Positions 13,503-16,553 of a stretch of DNA of 16,553 nucleotides are shown here, in pieces. The DNA is from JANWHZ01 sp041487535. GTDB lineage: Bacteria > Patescibacteriota > Saccharimonadia > Saccharimonadales > UBA4665. Under the pieces are notes generated by a model. That model worked only from the letters and a program-made list of their open reading frames with translations, was not told where the DNA came from and searched no databases. The first letter of the stretch is position 1, and each line of letters begins with the position of its first letter. Where the stretch lies: assembly GCA_041487535.1 (NCBI GenBank), contig JBGPNM010000021.1:1-16553 (forward strand). Reading direction: 5' to 3'. Made by a program: the position numbers and the translations under genes.

Positions 13503-14271
13503 CCAGGATTTTCAACGAAGAATACGGGCGACCAAGAGACCGCTAAGCGCCTGGAGATTATTGCGCAGGTCGCGCAGTATCTAGAAAGACATGGAGGACC
13601 GATTATCTCTTCTCGAGTTGGTGGCTCCACGTCATTTGCCCAAAATTATGCTATACGTAAGGATTCAGATATTGATTTAGATATATTCGTGCCGTTTGAC
13701 CAGCTTACGCTAGTGAACCCATTTTTAAATTTCTTACAAGGAGAGTTGCTGTTTGAGGGGAATGATCTGTGGCAGGGTTTTGACCTTATTGCAGTTGACG
13801 AGAGCTATCAAGGAGTGGCTATTAACCTTTGGATTTTGAATGCCAAAACTTTTACTGACATAGCCCAATTTAAGAAAGATCGAATCGTATCTTTAGCATA
13901 AAACAGCCATCTGATGTAAAGGCTACAAAATATTTGGTGGTGGAACGTGCACACAGGATAGAAATGTTGAGACTTTTGGCGAGGGCTATAAATCTGACCG
14001 ACCGATTTTGTATAACGGTCAACTGATAAGCGAGAACTACACTTTGAACAACATGTTCTTCGTCTTCCCTATATTTGGCGCTGAATATTCGAATAAGGTT
14101 GTTAGCGAAATGTGGGAAGCATTCTTAAGAAAATATCCTTCGGCGACTGCTGAGCAGATATACAGCTTTATTATAGACAAAGTTACTGGTCGTTTCTCGC
14201 CCAGCTTTAGGGAGAAATTAGATAGTACAATTAAAACGCACCTCCATTCCTTGGGGAATAAAAACAAATAG
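13503..14271 (+). pseudogene. Nucleotidyltransferase-fold protein, frameshifted and lacking a start
   Basis: Three consecutive frames give one coherent protein. Frame A (13503-13901) holds a helix QVAQYLERHGG, then RVGGSTSFAQNYAIRKDSDIDLDIFVPFD in overlapping parts. This is the GGS...DxD signature of polymerase-beta-type nucleotidyltransferases, here D-I-D-L-D. Adding one T to CTTTAGC removes the stop and joins VSFSIKQPSDVKATKYLVVERAHRIEMLR. One T added to ACTTTTGG joins RLFGEGYKSDRPILYNG. The rest runs to TAG at 14271 (NNMFFVFPIFGAEYSNKVV and WEAFLRKYPSATAEQ). No ATG, GTG or TTG lies in frame before the catalytic motif, so the 5' end is also missing or uses a rare start. The fold is that of CCA-adding enzymes and small antibiotic or MNT-type transferases. 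The substrate is unknown. Confidence 0.72.
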
Positions 14272-14275
14272 AAAA

Positions 14276-14291
14276 GCTTCCGCGAGGAAGC
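14276..14291 (-). terminator. Intrinsic terminator between convergent genes
   Basis: A 6-bp stem GCTTCC-GCGA-GGAAGC. On the minus strand it is followed by TTTTC and so ends the DUF5674 operon; it also lies 5 nt after the nucleotidyltransferase stop and may serve both directions. Confidence 0.65.
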
Positions 14292-14354
14292 CCTTCGTTA
14301 CGCTTATGTTTGAAGAGCCATCGTAACGTTAATCGCAACTTGGTTAAGCACGAA

Positions 14355-14690
14355 TCAATGATGAAGCCGAGCTGCAAGCGCAAATTGCAAGAAATAGCGG
14401 TCAAGTTTTTGTGTCTCAACGTCGCCTATCTTTGCACTATAGATACTGTCTAGAAATTGTTCTTTAGCGCGCAATACCTCCTTTATTCTGGGAGACTTCT
14501 GGCTCAGCAAGCTCTCTACTGTAGCGTCGAAAAGGTCGATCGCCCGGCTAACAGCTTCTTGTTGGTCTTTTATGACGCCAGCATTTTTAGCCTTAAACGA
14601 TCGGCCAACCTCACTGTAGATGTTACCCATCTGGTTAAAAATATCTAATTTATCCCAACGTTCTTGATCAGTTGTGAAGCTAGTATTCAT
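14355..14690 (-). CDS. Small helical protein paired with DUF5674, 111 aa
   Basis: The product is almost entirely helical. Recognisable points are ERWDKLDIFNQMGNIYSEVGRSFKAK (about 10-35 in two parts), AVSRAIDLFDATVESLL (46-62) and RIKEVLRAKEQFLDSIY (68-84). The NQMGNIYSEVGR and RAIDLFDAT segments resemble small helical-bundle proteins that I recall beside DUF5674 genes in candidate-phyla genomes, but no biochemical function is known to me. Its ATG overlaps the DUF5674 stop by ATGA (14690-14687), so the two are translationally coupled. This fixes the start without a Shine-Dalgarno. A terminator follows downstream. Confidence 0.78.
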   Translation of the reverse strand: MNTSFTTDQERWDKLDIFNQMGNIYSEVGRSFKAKNAGVIKDQQEAVSRAIDLFDATVESLLSQKSPRIKEVLRAKEQFLDSIYSAKIGDVETQKLDRYFLQFALAARLHH

Positions 14691-15028
14691 GGTGTAATTC
14701 TCTGCTTAACTAATGCGATGATCTGTTTGCGGATTTCCGGACTCTCAATATCCCGGGACATATTCTTTTGTCTAGGTCGTATGTTAATCATAGAATCAAA
14801 TTCAACGAAATCATCGGTGCCAAACTTTGAAGGGTAAAGGTTAACACCCCACAGATCATTCTGCTTTGAGCCTGTTTCAAGAAGCTGTTGTTCTCCATCG
14901 ACATGCATCTCCATGTCAATGATAAGCACATTCCTTTTAATGTCCACGACTCCCTTAACCAAGTTGCCATACATATTCTCTGCCATCGTCGATAATTCGG
15001 AGATGGAGATCTTATCTACGATTTGCAT
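14687..15028 (-). CDS. DUF5674-family protein
   Basis: The 113-aa product begins MQIVDKISISEL and shows the DUF5674 pattern: LVKGVVDIKRNVLIIDMEMHVDGEQQLLETGS in sequence (about 24-56), then KQNDLWGVNLYPSK, a strand pair FVEFDSMINIRP, and RDIESPEIRKQIIALVKQ at the C-terminus. The function of the family is not established. It has no membrane segment. ATG 15028 is chosen because homology begins there and an extended -10 (TGTTATACT, 15043-15035 on the minus strand) ends 6 nt before it. The longer in-frame extension to 15082 would be translated promoter sequence. It overlaps the downstream helical gene by 4 nt. Confidence 0.86.
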   Translation of the reverse strand: MQIVDKISISELSTMAENMYGNLVKGVVDIKRNVLIIDMEMHVDGEQQLLETGSKQNDLWGVNLYPSKFGTDDFVEFDSMINIRPRQKNMSRDIESPEIRKQIIALVKQRITP

Positions 15029-15034
15029 GCTTGC

Positions 15035-15043
15035 AGTATAACA
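15035..15043 (-). promoter_or_regulatory. Extended -10 promoter of the DUF5674 operon
   Basis: The minus strand reads TGTTATACT, an extended -10 (TGn plus TATACT), followed after 6 nt by ATG 15028. The transcript is predicted to start at the start codon. No -35 match is present. Confidence 0.6.
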
Positions 15044-15097
15044 AAAACAGAGGTAAATTACCCTCGTTCTAAACACAACCAAATTGGAGAGGGCAAT

Positions 15098-15113
15098 CGT
15101 GGAGCTGATCGCA
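15098..15113. repeat. 16-bp direct repeat, copy 2
   Basis: This is the second exact copy of CGTGGAGCTGATCGCA, upstream of the DUF5674 promoter and 1675 bp from copy 1. It lies in a 153-bp gap without a gene. A short plus-strand open stretch around it reads LERAIVELIAARVAVCKHARA in two parts and ends at a TAG, with no start signal. Confidence 0.6.
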
Positions 15114-15193
15114 GCCAGAGTGGCAGTCTGTAAGCATGCGCGGGCTTAGTTGAGTTTGCTGCATCAGACTCTCGGGGTACACTCTAACCCTGC

Positions 15194-15224
15194 CTAACGC
15201 GTGGCCTTACGGGAAGCACGTTAG
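15194..15224 (-). terminator. Hairpin after RNase J, possible terminator
   Basis: Twelve nt after the rnj stop, the minus strand carries CTAACGTG-CTTCCCGTAAGGC-CACGCGTTAG, with CTAA/TTAG and CGTG/CACG pairs, a 2-nt bulge and an inner CTT/AAG. There is no following T run, so it may be a weak terminator or a 3'-end stabilising stem. Confidence 0.4.
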
Positions 15225-15236
15225 CGGGGGTGGGAT

Positions 15237-16553
15237 TTAATCGCGCTGGTCTTGGCTTAATAGCCGTGTGCGCATTTCCTGAAAGCGTTGTTGCTGGGAG
15301 GCTGCGCTAACTTCTGGGGTGGGCGGCTGGCTGCTGTGCCGCGCTTTATGGTTGCCGCTATCGATTACGTTCACGACTGGGATCACCATGGGGCTGCTGC
15401 CAGTCTGATCGAACAAGAAGTGCGTTACAAAGTCTCGCAGCTCTGCCTTGAACTGCTCCAGGTCGCCCCGCTTAAAGCGTTGCTGCACGGCGCGGCGTAA
15501 TTCGGATCGGAATATACCCATTAGTTCTTGGGAGTCGCGCATTGCAATGTAGCCGCGGCTAATAATATCGGGGCTGCTTAACAAGTTGCCGGATTGCCTA
15601 TCAATCGTTAGCAGTACTGCCAGGATGCCACTTTCGCTAAGCATCAGGCGGTCTTTCACGACAATGCCGTTCACGATAGTACCTGTTTGGTCTATGAGTA
15701 GGCTGCCGTGGGGCACTTGGCCGCCCGGTTCGACAGATGGGCCGGTGAAGAACAAGCTGTCACCGTTTTGAGGTAACAGTACATTCGTTCGGGGAACGTT
15801 TTCCTCAATCCCGAGTTCGGCGTGGTAGCGCCGCTTAAGCGTCCCCGCATGAACGGGTATAAAGAACGTTGGGCGAACCAGCCGAATCATATCGCGGAGC
15901 TCATCGCGCTTGGCGTGACCCGACACGTGGAGCGGTCCGCAGCCATCAAGCTCATGCGTCGGGTGACGAAACAGAGTCACACCCTTTTCGGCCAGACGGT
16001 TACTGATCTGGTCGTAGCGAACTTCGTTGCCAGGAATGGGTGACGAACTAATTATGACTGTGTCACCAGGTTTGAGGTTAATTTGCCGATGTTCACCTTC
16101 GCTCATGCGTTGCAGCGCTGCATTCGGCTCTCCCTGTCCGCCGGTACACATAACCAGAAGTTCGCGGTCGGGAATAGTACCTGTTTGCTGCATCGGTACG
16201 ATGGTTCCTCTAGGCACTTTTAAGATGCCTTGCCGTACGGCAATCTCCACATAGCCCAGCATGCTGCGCCCATCAAGGGTAACGTTGCGTCCGGTTGCCA
16301 CGGCAGCATTAATGATCATTTGTGTACGGTTAATATTGCTTGAAAAGACCGCCACAAAAATTCTGCCCTTAGCACCAGTAATGATGTCATGGAAGCTGCC
16401 CTGGAGCGTGTGCTCAGTTGGCGTGCGGCCCCCTGTGTCAGCATAGCTGCTGTCACTCATGAGCAACATGACGCCCTCATCACCGAGCTGTTTCAGGCGG
16501 CTTGTGTCGGTCGGCAGATTATCGAGCGGCTCTGGGTCAAGCCGAAAGTCGCC
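15237..16553 (-). CDS. rnj: Ribonuclease J, C-terminal part (cut by window edge)
   Basis: RNase J is a metallo-beta-lactamase/beta-CASP ribonuclease with endo- and 5'-3' exonuclease activity in mRNA decay and RNA maturation. The visible 438 residues start inside the metal domain (GDFRLDPEPLD, LGDEGVMLLMSDSSYADTGGRTPTE). They continue through the beta-CASP domain (VAVFSSNINRTQMI, VTLDGRSMLGYVEIA, TGGQGEPNAALQRM, IISSSPIPGNE), the metal-ligand motif LHVSGHAKRDELRDM and IPVHAG (usually PVHGE), then the C-terminal domain. The last 40 residues are a polar Ser/Pro/Gln-rich tail. The HxHxDH motif and the start lie beyond the window. The gene is open to the edge with no frameshift. Confidence 0.95.
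   Translation of the reverse strand, partial: GDFRLDPEPLDNLPTDTSRLKQLGDEGVMLLMSDSSYADTGGRTPTEHTLQGSFHDIITGAKGRIFVAVFSSNINRTQMIINAAVATGRNVTLDGRSMLGYVEIAVRQGILKVPRGTIVPMQQTGTIPDRELLVMCTGGQGEPNAALQRMSEGEHRQINLKPGDTVIISSSPIPGNEVRYDQISNRLAEKGVTLFRHPTHELDGCGPLHVSGHAKRDELRDMIRLVRPTFFIPVHAGTLKRRYHAELGIEENVPRTNVLLPQNGDSLFFTGPSVEPGGQVPHGSLLIDQTGTIVNGIVVKDRLMLSESGILAVLLTIDRQSGNLLSSPDIISRGYIAMRDSQELMGIFRSELRRAVQQRFKRGDLEQFKAELRDFVTHFLFDQTGSSPMVIPVVNVIDSGNHKARHSSQPPTPEVSAASQQQRFQEMRTRLLSQDQRD

Noticed and set aside
15114..15236. Possible RNA gene in the gap before RNase J
   Set aside because: One hairpin is present but no cloverleaf, 5S, tmRNA or RNase P core could be recognised.

Overview
The window looks like a chromosomal segment from a small-genome bacterium of the Candidate Phyla Radiation (Patescibacteria), most likely a Saccharibacteria (TM7) relative. 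This is inferred from gene content: a phosphoketolase-acetate kinase energy pair, a VKOR-type disulfide enzyme, RNase J, a DUF5674 gene with a small helical partner, and many short membrane or orphan proteins. TGG is used for Trp and TGA as stop, so no code change is visible. No rRNA, CRISPR array or phage module was seen.

Layout. 1-405: the tail of a transposase-like gene, then tRNA-Arg(TCG) on the minus strand. 583-1479: a 48-residue ORF and pcm (protein-isoaspartate methyltransferase). pcm is broken by a 182-bp MITE-like element with a clean 5-bp target duplication, and also by one missing T near its 3' end. 1505-2068 (minus): VKOR, whose start region carries a perfect 22-bp inverted copy of its own codons. 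2215-5714: xfp-ackA, overlapping by 19 bp, behind a promoter with a 14-bp perfect palindrome over its -35. Together these two genes convert sugar phosphate to acetyl-phosphate and then to acetate plus ATP. 5812-6623 (minus): a SemiSWEET/PQ-loop protein and a PAP2 phosphatase. A 116-bp element with 21-bp terminal inverted repeats separates them from the divergent DUF2061 gene (6825-7043). 7036-12002: seven minus-strand genes plus one fragment: a very large Glu/Ala/Pro/Thr-rich orphan with a 125-aa orphan upstream, a GyrI-like remnant, a cupin, a four-TM protein, an SRPBCC protein and a second membrane protein. Two clear intrinsic terminators lie in this block.

12344-13381 is a sigma-70 factor with a -35/-10 that fires at its start codon. 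13503-14271 is a frameshifted nucleotidyltransferase-fold gene without a start codon. 14355-15028 (minus) is the DUF5674 gene and its partner with an ATGA overlap. 15237-16553 (minus) is the C-terminal part of RNase J, cut by the window edge.

Three themes run across the window. First, there are two classes of gene start: one with strong Shine-Dalgarno sequences, the other with a -10 box only 6-10 nt before the start codon, which predicts leaderless or nearly leaderless mRNAs. Second, there are small non-autonomous inverted-repeat elements and inverted duplications. Third, three apparent frameshifts are each repaired by adding one T to a short T run, so decay must be separated from a systematic sequencing error.
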